A stretch of 64,000 nucleotides of DNA from Litorivita pollutaquae (GCF_003205515.1 NZ_KZ826481.1:228660-292659); one strand, 5' to 3'; positions 39,616-49,306 are shown, numbered from the stretch's first letter. The notes: generated by a model from the letters alone, not told the origin. Numbers and translations: made by a program.

Positions 39616-40203
39616 TTAGTCCGGGATTGAAAAATACCCAACCTCACTGCCCGCTTTCGCCGCATTGGCCAAGAGATCAAACACATATTGCGCCACCGAG
39701 CGAAAGCAAATCACCTCGATGTCACCTTCGTCATTGAGCCAGAACGCGGCGGGCACCTGTCCCAATTTGCTGCGCCGCACCACGCCTTTGGGGAAGGCAT
39801 CGGGGCTGACATCGGCGGGGGTCAATTTTGCCAGAACCTCGCGGGCTCTGGCACCGCTGACAAGAAACCCCGCACGTGTGTCCGACACGTTCTGCGCAAG
39901 ATAGTGCTGCCCCTCCAGGGTCTTGTGAATTTGTCCAAGCGCCACATCCACCTCGGCATAGGGCATCATCAAAAGCAACTCATCGGGAGACATCCATGCA
40001 ACCGCACGTTCTTCGACAAGGTTGATCCCCAAGGTGCCCGGCATATCGACGCCGCCGATCCCCGTGGCCACATTTTTCACCGCAGAGGACGACAGATCCC
40101 CGCGTAGCACGATCGCGCCGCGCAGGCCAATTTCGTCCACACGGGCGAACCCCGTCGCCGAGGCACCGGGAAGCGCGCTCTGATTCTGCCAGACTTCAGA
40201 CAT
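39616..40203 (-). CDS. soxG: Sarcosine oxidase gamma subunit
   Basis: The small gamma subunit of heterotetrameric sarcosine oxidase: 195 residues with a GcvT/YgfZ-like fold and the C-terminal signature DEGDIEVICFRSVAQYVFDLL. It has no cofactor of its own and supports the alpha/beta interface. Its ATG overlaps the soxA stop by eight bases, so its translation is coupled. Last gene of the soxBDAG operon. Confidence 0.95.
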   Translation of the reverse strand: MSEVWQNQSALPGASATGFARVDEIGLRGAIVLRGDLSSSAVKNVATGIGGVDMPGTLGINLVEERAVAWMSPDELLLMMPYAEVDVALGQIHKTLEGQHYLAQNVSDTRAGFLVSGARAREVLAKLTPADVSPDAFPKGVVRRSKLGQVPAAFWLNDEGDIEVICFRSVAQYVFDLLANAAKAGSEVGYFSIPD

Positions 40204-43200
40204 TTTGCTTCTCCCCTGCCTTGTCATATTGCACCGGATCAACGATGCGCACCTGCTGCACCGTGCCGTCCAACATTGGGAAATCAATCACCTCGCCCAT
40301 GCGCTGCGGCCCGTTTTCCACCAACCCCATGGCAATGCCACGTTTCAACGTTGGCGAATAATAGGTCGAGGTCACCCGCCCGATGGTCTTGCGTTGCCCA
40401 TTGGCATTCCGTGCCTGCGTCGCGGCATAGGCGCCATCCGGCAAAACCGATCCATCCAGCGTTTGCAATCCAACAAGACGCCAACGTTTGGGATCGCACA
40501 GATGGCTGCGTTGTTGCCCGCGCTTGCCGATAAAATCGTGCTTCTTTTTGGAAACCGCCCAATTCAGGCACAAATCTTGCGGGGTTACGGTGCCGTCGGT
40601 TTCATCGCCAATCATGATGAAACCCTTTTCGGCCCGAAGCACATGCAGTGCTTCGGTGCCGTAGGTGGTCGCGCCAAACTCTTCCGCACCCGCCAGCAAC
40701 TCATTCCACACGGCGCGGCCCATTCCAGCGGGTGTGGCCACTTCATAGCTCAACTCACCAGAGAAAGAAATTCTAAACACTCTCGCCCTGACACTATTTA
40801 GCGTCACATCCTTCCATGTCATGAACGGGAATGCTTCAGCGCTCAGATCATCATCCGTGAACTTCTCCAACAGATTACGGGCATTGGGGCCGACAACGGC
40901 GATTTGCGCCCATTGTTCGGTCACATTGGCGGTGTAGACCTGCCAATCCCACCATTCTGTTTGAAGCCACTCCTCCATATGGGCGTGAATATGATCAGCC
41001 CCGCCTGTGGTGGTATGGCACAGCCATGTATCGGCGTCGATTCGCGCCACCACCCCATCGTCGATCAAGAACCCGTTCTCGTTGCACATAAGGCCATAGC
41101 GGCATTTTCCGATGCCGAGATTGCTCATCATATTGGTGTACATCATGTCGAGAAACTGCCCTGCATCGGGACCTTTGACGATGATCTTGCCAAGCGTCGA
41201 GGCATCGAGAAGGCCAAGGCTCTGGCGCACGGCAGTGACCTCGCGCGTGACGGCATCGGCAGGGGTTTCATCCCCTTGGATGTAGCAATACGGGCGGCGC
41301 CATTGGCCGACCGGTTCCCACTCCGCGCCATTGGCTTCGTGCCACTCATGCATCGGCGTGCGGCGCAGCGGTTGGAACAGATCGCCGCGGGCCTCGCCGG
41401 CAATCGCGCCCATGGAAATCGGCGTATAGGGCGGGCGGAATGTCGTGGTCCCCGTGGCCGGAATGGCCTGTCCTAATGCCTCCGACAAAACCGCCAAGCC
41501 GTTTATATTGCTCAACTTACCTTGATCTGTTGCCATGCCGAGCGTGGTGTATCGTTTGGTATGTTCGACGCTTTCAAATCCCTCGCGCGCGGCCAATTGC
41601 ACGTCGGTGACCTTCACATCGTTTTGGAAATCCAACCATGTTTTCGCGCGCAACGTCTGATCCGCGCCCTCCGGCATCTGCCAAACCGGCAGGATCGGCG
41701 CTTCGCCGGCCTGCTCGGCCTCCGGCGGGCGGCCGCGTTTTGGCCTATATCCGGTGGCCTCTGCGGCCTTGCGACCGGCGTAATCGGCATCGGCCAAAGC
41801 AATCGCAAGATCGAGCGCGCCGTTGGCGCTGCCGGCGGCCATGACGACCCCTTGGCCCTCAGCGCCAAGCGGCGGGCGCGCCGGATCGGGACGGAAAAAG
41901 GCGTGATCGGCGTCCCAGATCAGTTTGCCGCCGCAATGCGACCACAGATGCACCACCGGCGACCACCCCCCGGACATGGCGATGCAATCACATTCGATCT
42001 CCTCATCAACGCTCCCGGTGCCCGCCTGTGCACATACAGCAGCGCCGGTGATCCGCTTACCGCCCAGCGCCTTGGCCACGGCTTTTCCGGTCTCAATCCG
42101 AATGCCAAGACTGGCCGCCTCCTGCGCCAATGCGCCGCCACCCGCAGGGCGCGCGTCGATCACTGCGGGCACATCAAGGCCAAGGTTTTTGAGCGCAATC
42201 GCGGTGCGATACCCGTCGTCATTGTTGGTCACAACCAGCGTCCGGTCGCCCACAGCCACGCCAAAATTCACCGCATAATCGCGCACGGCAGAAGCCAGCA
42301 TCACACCCGGTATGTCATTGCCGGAAAAGGACAAAGGTCGCTCGATCGCGCCCGTGGCGGTGATCGTGCGCGCGGCCCGTATCCGCCAAAGCCGGTGGCG
42401 CGGACCGCCCATATCCGGCGCATGATCGGTCCGCCGCTCATAGCCCAAAACATAGCCGTGATCGTAAACCCCCGCGCCCATGGTGCGCAGGCGCATCGTG
42501 ACGTTCTCCATCGCGTCCAGTTCGGCAATGAGGTTTTGCGTAAATGCGTCGACGGATATGCCATCCACAACGCCGCCATCGACGGGCGCGCGTCCGCCCC
42601 AATGGGCGGTTTGCTCAATGAGCAGAACCTTGGCGCCCGTACGTCCTGCCGCACAGGCCGCTTGCAGCCCCGCGATACCGCCGCCGATGACCAGAACATC
42701 CACATGGACGTGAAAATGTTCATAGCTGTCGGCATCGCGGTCTTGCGGCGCTTTGCCAAGGCCCGCCGAGTGGCGGATGAACGGCTCATACACATGCTTC
42801 CAAAAGGCACGCGGATAGAGGAACATTTTGTAATAAAATCCGGCGGGCAACACCCGTCCGAGGTATTGGTTCACGGCGCCGATATCATGGTCAAGGCTGG
42901 GCCAATGGTTTTGGCTGGTGCTTTCCAGACCGTCGAACAATTCGGTGGTGGTGGCGCGTTGGTTCGGCTCGAACTGCCCGTCACGACCAAGCCCGACCAA
43001 GGCGTTCGGCTCTTCTGCGCCGCTGGCCATGATGCCGCGCGGACGGTGGTATTTAAACGAGCGTCCGACCAACATTCGATCATTGGCCAAAAGCGCAGAG
43101 GCCAAAGTATCGCCCGCGTATCCCTGCATCTCTTTGCCGTTAAAGGTAAATGTCATCGGCGCGGCATGATCAATCAAACGGCCGCCAGTGGCCAAACGGG

Positions 43201-43207
43201 TGCTCAT
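40196..43207 (-). CDS. soxA: Sarcosine oxidase alpha subunit
   Basis: A 1003-residue subunit that oxidises sarcosine (N-methylglycine) to glycine together with beta, passing the methylene to tetrahydrofolate. It has an N-terminal ferredoxin-like segment (FNGKEMQGYAGDTLASALLAN), a dinucleotide-binding domain (VLVIGGGIAGLQAACAAGRTGA, about 170) that binds NAD, and a C-terminal aminomethyltransferase (GcvT-like) domain for folate (about 600-1000; ALHVLRAEKGFIMIGDETDG). Length and layout match known SoxA. ATG 43207 has AAAGGC upstream. It is separated from soxD by a 15-bp tandem repeat. Confidence 0.97.
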   Translation of the reverse strand: MSTRLATGGRLIDHAAPMTFTFNGKEMQGYAGDTLASALLANDRMLVGRSFKYHRPRGIMASGAEEPNALVGLGRDGQFEPNQRATTTELFDGLESTSQNHWPSLDHDIGAVNQYLGRVLPAGFYYKMFLYPRAFWKHVYEPFIRHSAGLGKAPQDRDADSYEHFHVHVDVLVIGGGIAGLQAACAAGRTGAKVLLIEQTAHWGGRAPVDGGVVDGISVDAFTQNLIAELDAMENVTMRLRTMGAGVYDHGYVLGYERRTDHAPDMGGPRHRLWRIRAARTITATGAIERPLSFSGNDIPGVMLASAVRDYAVNFGVAVGDRTLVVTNNDDGYRTAIALKNLGLDVPAVIDARPAGGGALAQEAASLGIRIETGKAVAKALGGKRITGAAVCAQAGTGSVDEEIECDCIAMSGGWSPVVHLWSHCGGKLIWDADHAFFRPDPARPPLGAEGQGVVMAAGSANGALDLAIALADADYAGRKAAEATGYRPKRGRPPEAEQAGEAPILPVWQMPEGADQTLRAKTWLDFQNDVKVTDVQLAAREGFESVEHTKRYTTLGMATDQGKLSNINGLAVLSEALGQAIPATGTTTFRPPYTPISMGAIAGEARGDLFQPLRRTPMHEWHEANGAEWEPVGQWRRPYCYIQGDETPADAVTREVTAVRQSLGLLDASTLGKIIVKGPDAGQFLDMMYTNMMSNLGIGKCRYGLMCNENGFLIDDGVVARIDADTWLCHTTTGGADHIHAHMEEWLQTEWWDWQVYTANVTEQWAQIAVVGPNARNLLEKFTDDDLSAEAFPFMTWKDVTLNSVRARVFRISFSGELSYEVATPAGMGRAVWNELLAGAEEFGATTYGTEALHVLRAEKGFIMIGDETDGTVTPQDLCLNWAVSKKKHDFIGKRGQQRSHLCDPKRWRLVGLQTLDGSVLPDGAYAATQARNANGQRKTIGRVTSTYYSPTLKRGIAMGLVENGPQRMGEVIDFPMLDGTVQQVRIVDPVQYDKAGEKQNV

Positions 43208-43226
43208 AACGTGGATGCCTTTGTTG

Positions 43227-43301
43227 GGTCTGTCGGGCGTCGGTGAGCCGCGCGCCGGTCTATCGGGCGTCGGTCTATCGGGCGTCGGTGGATCGGGGTG
43301 T
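43227..43301. repeat. 15-bp tandem repeat between soxD and soxA
   Basis: Five consecutive 15-bp units fill 43227-43301: GGTCTGTCGGGCGTC, GGTGAGCCGCGCGCC, GGTCTATCGGGCGTC twice, and GGTGGATCGGGGTGT. The third and fourth are identical, the first differs by one base and the others are degenerate. It lies 20 bp upstream of soxA, entirely in the untranslated gap (soxD stop at 43311). Confidence 0.9.
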
Positions 43302-43310
43302 AGGACAAGG

Positions 43311-43640
43311 TCATGCCATATCCCTCCACCGCCAATCAGGATGCTTTGCGCGGATCGCGTCGCGGATATCTTGCGGCGGCGCGGTCACCTGCGCGCTATA
43401 AGTCCCGAACACCTCGAGCGTCAGGGTGCAGCGCGCCGCATGAAACCACTTGCCGCAGCCATTAACATGGCGCCAACGTTCGACATGCACGCCTTTGGGA
43501 TTTTCCCGCGCAAAGAGATAGCCTTCGAAGTCCTCGGCAGAGCTCTGCGGCCCAAAGCGTTTCAGATGCGCCTCACCGCCTGCCGAAAGCTCGGTCTCAT
43601 CGGCCATGACGCCGCAATACGGGCATTTGAGCATCAGCAT
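43311..43640 (-). CDS. soxD: Sarcosine oxidase delta subunit
   Basis: The 109-residue delta subunit of heterotetrameric sarcosine oxidase, which binds structural zinc. The likely ligands are Cys6 and Cys9 (LKCPYCG) and His58 and Cys62 (WRHVNGCGKWFHAARC), matching the known zinc site pattern. The C-terminal tail is Trp/Arg-rich (DWRWRDMA). It lies between soxB (gap 151 bp) and soxA (gap 103 bp, mostly tandem repeat). Confidence 0.95.
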   Translation of the reverse strand: MLMLKCPYCGVMADETELSAGGEAHLKRFGPQSSAEDFEGYLFARENPKGVHVERWRHVNGCGKWFHAARCTLTLEVFGTYSAQVTAPPQDIRDAIRAKHPDWRWRDMA

Positions 43641-43791
43641 GGCGCGGCCTCCACCGGCAATTTTTCACCCGCGCCCGCTGCAAAAATCCGGCGAGAGAGC
43701 CTCCGCCCCACAGGGGCGGTTCGAACGCGGCCTAAATCACAGGTTTGAGCAAAAGCGCCGCCATCGTTTGATCCGGTGAAAGTCATAAACA

Positions 43792-45036
43792 TCAATGCGC
43801 CACCCCTGCTGCGACGCTCTCGTCAATGAATTTGCCTTCGCGGAAACGATACATGGAAAACTCTTCGGTCAATGGCGAATGCCCCTTGGCCATGAGTTCC
43901 GCCATCCCCCAACCGGAGCCGGGAATGGATTTGAACCCGCCGGTGCCCCACCCGCAATTCACGAACACCCCCTCGACCGGAGTTTTCGACAAGATCGGCG
44001 AGCGGTCGCCGGTCATATCGACGATCCCGCCCCATTGGCGCAGCATTTTGAGCCGCGAAATCATCGGGAAGGTTTCGATCAAGGCCCGCACGGTTTCCTC
44101 GATATGATGGAAGCTGCCGCGTTGGGTGTAGTTGTTGAACCCGTCCGTGCCGCCGCCGATGACCATTTCGCCCTTGTCCGATTGGCTCATGTAGCCGTGG
44201 ACTGTATTGGCCATGACCACCACATCCATACAGGGTTTGACCGGCTCGGAGACCAAAGCCTGAAGCGCCAGCGATTCCACCGGAAGCCGAAAGCCCGCCA
44301 TTTCGGCCAAAACGCCGGAATGCCCCGCCACCACCAATCCAAGCTGCCCGCAATCCATTGCGCCTTTGGTGGTGTCGACGCCCGTGACCTTACCGCCGTC
44401 CTTGCGAATGCCGGTGACCTCGCATTGCTGGATGATGTCCATCCCCATATCCGAGCAGGCCCGCGCATAGCCCCACGCCACCGCATCATGGCGCGCGGTG
44501 CCGCCACGCGGTTGCCATAATCCGCCAAGCACCGGATATCGCGGCCCCTCAAGCGAGATGATCGGGCACAGCTCTTTGACCTTATCGGGGCCGATGAATT
44601 GCGTCTCGACGCCTTGCAGGGCGTTGGCATAGGCCGTGCGCTGATAGCCGCGCACCTCGTGGTGGGTCTGTGCCAACATGATCACCCCGCGCGGCGAGAA
44701 CATCACGTTATAATTAAGGTCCTGGCTCATGGTCTCGTACAGCGACCGCGCCTTTTCATAGATCGCCGCCGACGGGTCCTGTAGGTAGTTCGAGCGGATG
44801 ATCGTGGTGTTACGCCCGGTATTGCCGCCGCCAAGCCAGCCTTTTTCAAGCACCGCAACATTGGTGATGCCGAAGTTTTTACCAAGGTAATAGGCACTCG
44901 CCAAACCATGCCCGCCCGCGCCGACAATGATCACATCATAGCGTTTCTTGGGCGCGGGGGACCGCCATGCGCGCTCCCATCCGCTGTGGAAGCGCAGCGC
45001 CTCGCGGGCGATGGCAAAGGCAGAATATCGTTTCAT
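43792..45036 (-). CDS. soxB: Sarcosine oxidase beta subunit
   Basis: A 414-residue FAD/FMN-binding catalytic subunit of the DAO/GlyA-type oxidase fold. It has the nucleotide-binding motif VIIVGAGGHGLASAYYL (about 36-51), the GWLGGGNTGRNTTI segment and ARHDAVAWGY, in which His183 corresponds to the histidine that carries covalent FMN in the characterised enzyme. ATG 45036 (MKRYSAFAI) is the usual start; a GTG/ATG nine codons earlier is possible. First gene of soxBDAG, divergent from ccmI by 234 bp. Allows growth on sarcosine, glycine betaine or creatinine-derived sarcosine. Confidence 0.97.
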   Translation of the reverse strand: MKRYSAFAIAREALRFHSGWERAWRSPAPKKRYDVIIVGAGGHGLASAYYLGKNFGITNVAVLEKGWLGGGNTGRNTTIIRSNYLQDPSAAIYEKARSLYETMSQDLNYNVMFSPRGVIMLAQTHHEVRGYQRTAYANALQGVETQFIGPDKVKELCPIISLEGPRYPVLGGLWQPRGGTARHDAVAWGYARACSDMGMDIIQQCEVTGIRKDGGKVTGVDTTKGAMDCGQLGLVVAGHSGVLAEMAGFRLPVESLALQALVSEPVKPCMDVVVMANTVHGYMSQSDKGEMVIGGGTDGFNNYTQRGSFHHIEETVRALIETFPMISRLKMLRQWGGIVDMTGDRSPILSKTPVEGVFVNCGWGTGGFKSIPGSGWGMAELMAKGHSPLTEEFSMYRFREGKFIDESVAAGVAH

Positions 45037-45270
45037 CGGCTCGCTTTCCGAAGCTATGACCACGCCTTAACTTAGCGCTTTTGCTGTCCGCCGCCATAGG
45101 GGGTCTGTGGCGCGGGCATGTTTCTTCCTATGTGCCTCTGTGCGCCGGCGCGCCCGCGTTTAACAGCGCCCTTTTCGGGTCCAGTTGCGACATGGCGCAG
45201 CGCTGCGATGATTTGGCCTTTTGTGCATGCCCGTGGCACATTACATGGAAGCAACGGAAACGGAGGCACT

Positions 45271-46590
45271 ATGACATTCTGGGTTACCACGGCACTTATC
45301 GCCCTCGCGGTCACCGCATCGCTCGTCGCGGCCATGCTGCGCGGACGCATGCGCCCCGCCGCACAGTCACGCCGCACCGCGCCCCAAAGCCCAGAGGCCG
45401 AGGTCAGCGCCGCAGCCGGTCGCGGTTCGGCCTTTGATATCAAAGTCTACCGTGACCAATTGGCCGAAGTGGACCGTGATTTGGAACGCGGCGTGATCAG
45501 CAAAGACGACGCCGAGCGCACCCGCACCGAGGTCAAACGCCGTATTCTTGCCGCCGATGCGGCGCACCGCTCTGCCGATGGCACGCCCGCCCCGCAGGCG
45601 CCCAAAACCGTCAATGTGCTTGCGGCGGGGCTGGTGGCCGTGGGTTTGATCGGTGGATCGCTTTGGATTTATCGCGCAATGGGGGCCCCCGGGGTTGAGG
45701 ATCTGCCGCGTCAGGCGCGGATCGCCGCCGCCCAGACCATGCGCGAAACCCGCGACACCCAAGCCGCGTTGGAAGCCGCCTTGCCGCCCGTGCCGCCGAT
45801 GCCCCTGCCCGAGAGGGATGCGGAACTGATGGAGGCGCTGCGCGACGCCGTGGCCGACCGCCCCGATGATTTGAAAGGGGCACAGATGCTTGCCGGATAT
45901 GAGGCCGCCGTGGGCAATTTCCGCGCCGCTTATGCCGCGCAGCAGCGGGTTTTGTCGATCAAGGGCGATGCGGCAAACGCCGAGGATTACACGACCTATG
46001 GCGAATTGCTGTTCATTGCGGCGGGCAATCGCGTCTCGCCCGAGGCCGAAGCCGCCTTTGGCGCGGCGCTGGCCCGCGACCGCACCAATGGCGGAGCGCG
46101 GTTTTATATGGGTGTCTTGATGTTGCAAACCGGACGGCCCGACGTCGCCTTTCGCACATGGCGCAACCTGCTCAGCGAAGGCCCCGTGGATGCGCCTTGG
46201 ATCGCGCCCATTGTGTCGCGCATCGAAGAGGTCGCGTTTTTGGCTGGCGAAGACTATAGCGTCCCGACCATCTATACGGCCGCTGCCGCCGGCGGCGCGC
46301 CCGCCGACCTCAAAGGTCCAAGCGCCGAGGATATGGAGGCCGCAAGCGAATTGGACGCCGAGGACCGCAATGCAATGGTGCGCGGCATGGTCGCGCAACT
46401 GTCCGAACGGCTCGCCACATCCGGCGGCAGCCCCGCAGAATGGGCACAGTTGATCAGCGCCTATGGCGTGCTGGGCGAGGTTGATCACGCCCGCGCGATA
46501 TGGACCGAAGCCCAAAGCATTTTCGCCGCCCATCCCGAGGCGCTCGAAGAGGTGCGTCAAGGCGCGGCGCGCGCCGGAGTGGCACAATGA
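45271..46590 (+). CDS. ccmI: Cytochrome c maturation protein CcmI
   Basis: A 439-residue bipartite membrane protein that holds apocytochrome c and hands it to the CcmFH heme ligation complex. It has a first membrane helix (about 1-22), a cytosolic loop containing the leucine-zipper-like FDIKVYRDQLAEVDRDLERG motif, a second helix (about 113-132) and a periplasmic TPR region. ATG 45271 follows CGGAGG. Unlinked from the ccmABCDG block 22 kb away, as in Rhodobacter. It overlaps ruvX by four bases. Confidence 0.93.
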   Translation: MTFWVTTALIALAVTASLVAAMLRGRMRPAAQSRRTAPQSPEAEVSAAAGRGSAFDIKVYRDQLAEVDRDLERGVISKDDAERTRTEVKRRILAADAAHRSADGTPAPQAPKTVNVLAAGLVAVGLIGGSLWIYRAMGAPGVEDLPRQARIAAAQTMRETRDTQAALEAALPPVPPMPLPERDAELMEALRDAVADRPDDLKGAQMLAGYEAAVGNFRAAYAAQQRVLSIKGDAANAEDYTTYGELLFIAAGNRVSPEAEAAFGAALARDRTNGGARFYMGVLMLQTGRPDVAFRTWRNLLSEGPVDAPWIAPIVSRIEEVAFLAGEDYSVPTIYTAAAAGGAPADLKGPSAEDMEAASELDAEDRNAMVRGMVAQLSERLATSGGSPAEWAQLISAYGVLGEVDHARAIWTEAQSIFAAHPEALEEVRQGAARAGVAQ

Positions 46591-47063
46591 TTTTTGATGA
46601 TATTCAAGAGTTTGTCGAACACGCTGAGGCGATGGGGCCGCTGATGGGGCTCGATTTTGGCGATAAAACCATCGGCGTCGCGGTATCGGACGGAATGCGC
46701 TCCGTGGCCTCGCCGTTGGAAACCGTGCGGCGCAAGAAATTCACCTTGGATGCCGCGCGGCTACAAGAGATCATCGCCCACCGCAACATCGTCGGTATTG
46801 TGCTGGGATTGCCGCGCAATATGGATGGATCCGAAGGGCCGCGGTGCCAGAAAACCCGCGCCTTTGCCCGCAACCTTGACCGGCTTGCCCCCATGCCGAT
46901 CACCTATTGGGACGAGCGTCTGTCGACCGTTGCCGCCGAACGTGCGCTGCTCGAAGCGGATGCCTCGCGCGCCCGCCGCGCCGAGGTCATCGACAACATC
47001 GCGGCCAGCTATATTTTGCAAGGCGCGCTTGACCGGTTGGCGCATCTGAGAACAGGCGGATGA
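46587..47063 (+). CDS. ruvX: Holliday junction resolvase RuvX (YqgF)
   Basis: A 158-residue RNase H-like nuclease of the RuvX/YqgF family, implicated in 16S rRNA 5' maturation and Holliday junction resolution. The first acidic residue Asp23 is in GLDFGDKTIGVAVSD, followed by GLPRNMDGSEGPR and the conserved DERLSTVAAERALLE. ATG 46587 overlaps the ccmI stop (ATGA), and its own stop overlaps the DUF1289 start in the same way. Confidence 0.94.
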   Translation: MIFDDIQEFVEHAEAMGPLMGLDFGDKTIGVAVSDGMRSVASPLETVRRKKFTLDAARLQEIIAHRNIVGIVLGLPRNMDGSEGPRCQKTRAFARNLDRLAPMPITYWDERLSTVAAERALLEADASRARRAEVIDNIAASYILQGALDRLAHLRTGG

Positions 47064-47323
47064 GTGGTCCCATGAATGACACCAATGAAAGCAAGAAAAT
47101 CTGGCGGCGAGAGACGGTGGAATCGCCCTGTATCAATATCTGTGTGATCCATCCGGCCGAACGGATTTGCACCGGATGCCTGCGCTCGATCGACGAGATT
47201 TCCGCTTGGTCGAAGATGAGCAATGACGAACGGGCCGAGGTTCTGGCCGCCCTGCCCGCCCGCGCACCGCGATTACAAAAGCGTCGCGGCGGCCGCGCCG
47301 CGCGGTTGAAGAAACAAAAATAA
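47060..47323 (+). CDS. DUF1289 domain protein
   Basis: An 87-residue protein of the DUF1289 family with a small Cys cluster, ESPCINICVIHPAERICTGCLRSIDEI, that suggests metal binding. The C-terminal tail is very basic (KRRGGRAARLKKQK). It is translationally coupled to ruvX by ATGA overlap; a second Met at residue 5 is an alternative start. Function unknown; the gene is often next to ruvX in this order. Confidence 0.88.
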   Translation: MSGPMNDTNESKKIWRRETVESPCINICVIHPAERICTGCLRSIDEISAWSKMSNDERAEVLAALPARAPRLQKRRGGRAARLKKQK

Positions 47324-47347
47324 GCACCGCCGCCTCGGCACTTAGTT

Positions 47348-47370
47348 GGGGGCACCGGCGCAGTGCCCCC
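47348..47370. terminator. Hairpin between DUF1289 and the convergent TauE-like gene
   Basis: A perfect 8-bp stem GGGGGCAC / GTGCCCCC around CGGCGCA, extendable by pairing of flanking TTG and CAA. No T run. It lies in an 87-bp convergent gap, so a shared terminator is inferred. Confidence 0.45.
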
Positions 47371-47410
47371 ACCCCAACCACAAGTATGCGCCTTGTGCTT
47401 ACTGCCCCAA

Positions 47411-48235
47411 CTACTGCCCCAGCGCTTTGCGCAGCATGTTTAAGGCCACCAGAATCAAAAACACCGCAAAAATCCGTTTCAACGGTTTCGGGTCCATCGC
47501 ATGGGCGATCTTGACCCCGAGCGGTGCGGTCAGCAGCGTCATCGCGATCACCACCCCAAAGGCCGGCAAGTTCACCGCGCCGATGGTGAAAGGTGGCCGT
47601 GCCGATGGCTCCAGCGAGACGGTCAGAAATGCAATCACCGCAGGCACCGCGATGGTGACCCCAAAACCCGCCGCCGTGGCCACCGCCCGGTGGATGGCCA
47701 CGCCGTGCAGGCTCATCAACGGCACGCCGAAACTACCGCCGCCGATGCCCATCAGCACCGACAAAAACCCCACGGCCGGCGACATCACGGCACGGCGAAA
47801 CCCCTTTGGCATTGCCTCGGCAATCCGCCATTCGGCACGGCCAAATCCGAGGTAAAGCCCGATCACAATCCCGAGGCAGCCGAACAGCATTTGCAAGGTT
47901 GTCGAGCGCAAGGACGAGGCCACCATCACGCCCAGCACCGCGCCGGCCATGATCCCCGGTGCCCATGTGCGCAATATCTGCCAATCGACCGCGCCCTTTT
48001 TATTATGGCTCAGAACCGAGCGCACCGATGTGACGATAATTGTCGATAGGGATGTCGCCAAACAAATTTGCATCATCTGTGGACTGTCATAGCCAAGCGT
48101 TTGAAACGCATAGAAAAATGCAGGGACAAGAACGATGCCGCCACCCAGTCCCAAAAGCCCCGCCAAAACCCCTGCCAAGGCACCGATCACGATCAAAAGC
48201 GCCAGCATCATCAGCAACAAGGTGGGATCAGGCAT
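47411..48235 (-). CDS. Sulfite exporter TauE/SafE family protein
   Basis: A 274-residue inner-membrane protein with about eight helices in two repeated halves. The opening ALAGVLAGLLGLGGGIVLVPAFFY and the second-half GFLSVLMGIGGGSFGVPLM are the duplicated family motifs. TauE/SafE members export sulfite, sulfoacetate or related anions; the substrate here is not known. It is 48 bp downstream of dusA on the same strand, possibly co-transcribed. Confidence 0.9.
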   Translation of the reverse strand: MPDPTLLLMMLALLIVIGALAGVLAGLLGLGGGIVLVPAFFYAFQTLGYDSPQMMQICLATSLSTIIVTSVRSVLSHNKKGAVDWQILRTWAPGIMAGAVLGVMVASSLRSTTLQMLFGCLGIVIGLYLGFGRAEWRIAEAMPKGFRRAVMSPAVGFLSVLMGIGGGSFGVPLMSLHGVAIHRAVATAAGFGVTIAVPAVIAFLTVSLEPSARPPFTIGAVNLPAFGVVIAMTLLTAPLGVKIAHAMDPKPLKRIFAVFLILVALNMLRKALGQ

Positions 48236-48283
48236 GGCGCGGCTCCGGGCTATTTGGGCAAGACATATCGATGACGCGCAGCC

Positions 48284-49306
48284 TTACACGGCCTGCGTCT
48301 CAGCCTCCAGAGAACAAATGCGCGCCAAGGCCTCTTCGACCAATTCTGGCCCCGCGCCTTTGTGCGCCGCGCCCTCTGACAGACTGCGCCGCCATCCACG
48401 CGCGCCGGGGCGCCCCGCAAAAAGGCCAAGCATATGGCGGGTGATCTGGTTCAATTTGCCACCTGCGGCAAGATGCGCCTCGATATAGGGCAACATCGCG
48501 CGCACGGCGTCGGGGGCGCTCAGGCCGGTATCGCGCCCGAAAATCCGCGCATCCGCCCCGCAAAGCACATCACCGGGTTGGTGATAGGCAGCGCGCCCGA
48601 TCATCACCCCATCCAAACCACGATCCAGCAGAGCCTCGGCCGCGTCCAGCGTCGCAATGCCGCCATTGATCGACAGGTGCAGATGCGGAAAAAGCGCCTT
48701 CATCCGCACCACCAGCTCATAATCCAGTGGCGGAATATCGCGGTTTTCCTTGGGGGAAAGCCCTTGCAACCACGCCTTGCGCGCATGGATGGTAAACCGC
48801 CCTACCCCGGCCGCCGAGACCCGCGCGATAAAGTCCGGCAAGACCTCTTCTGCATTTTGGTCATCGACGCCGATGCGGCATTTCACCGTAACCTCGCGGG
48901 GCTGCGCGGCGATCATCGCGGCGCAGCATTCCGCCACCAATGCCGCATCCTTCATCAACACCGCGCCAAAGGTGCCCGATTGCACCCGATCCGACGGACA
49001 GCCGACGTTGAGGTTAATCTCGTCATAGCCCGCCTGCGCGCCCAGCTTCGCCGCCGCCGCCAATTCCACCGGATCAGAGCCACCCAATTGTAAGGCCACG
49101 GGATGCTCTTCGACGTTATAGTCAAGCAAATGCAGCGCCCCACCGCGCACCAAAGCCGGCGCCGTCACCATTTCAGTATAAAGCAGCGCCTCGCGGGTCA
49201 GCAGCCGGTGCAAATAACGGCAATGCCGGTCCGTCCAATCCATCATGGGGGCGACGGAGAGACGAGCCGCCCTTGAGGGCATTGATTTAGTTACATTTTC
49301 CGCCAT
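48284..49306 (-). CDS. dusA: tRNA-dihydrouridine synthase A
   Basis: An FMN-dependent enzyme that reduces uridines 20/20a in the tRNA D-loop. It is 340 residues. The N-terminal SVAPMMDWTDRHCR is typical of DusA, the catalytic Cys103 lies in EINLNVGCPSDRVQSG, and the barrel ends with SINGGIATLDAA and DGVMIGRAAYHQP. No membrane segments. The C-terminal helical domain is present in full. Confidence 0.95.
   Translation of the reverse strand: MAENVTKSMPSRAARLSVAPMMDWTDRHCRYLHRLLTREALLYTEMVTAPALVRGGALHLLDYNVEEHPVALQLGGSDPVELAAAAKLGAQAGYDEINLNVGCPSDRVQSGTFGAVLMKDAALVAECCAAMIAAQPREVTVKCRIGVDDQNAEEVLPDFIARVSAAGVGRFTIHARKAWLQGLSPKENRDIPPLDYELVVRMKALFPHLHLSINGGIATLDAAEALLDRGLDGVMIGRAAYHQPGDVLCGADARIFGRDTGLSAPDAVRAMLPYIEAHLAAGGKLNQITRHMLGLFAGRPGARGWRRSLSEGAAHKGAGPELVEEALARICSLEAETQAV

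Noticed and set aside
41522-43246. A 574-codon frame antisense to soxA
   Set aside because: soxA is intact and conserved; the antisense frame has no family features or start signals.
45037-45270. A glycine riboswitch upstream of soxB
   Set aside because: The gap was inspected because sarcosine oxidase makes glycine, but no tandem aptamer-like pattern was recognised by eye. A covariance model search would be decisive.
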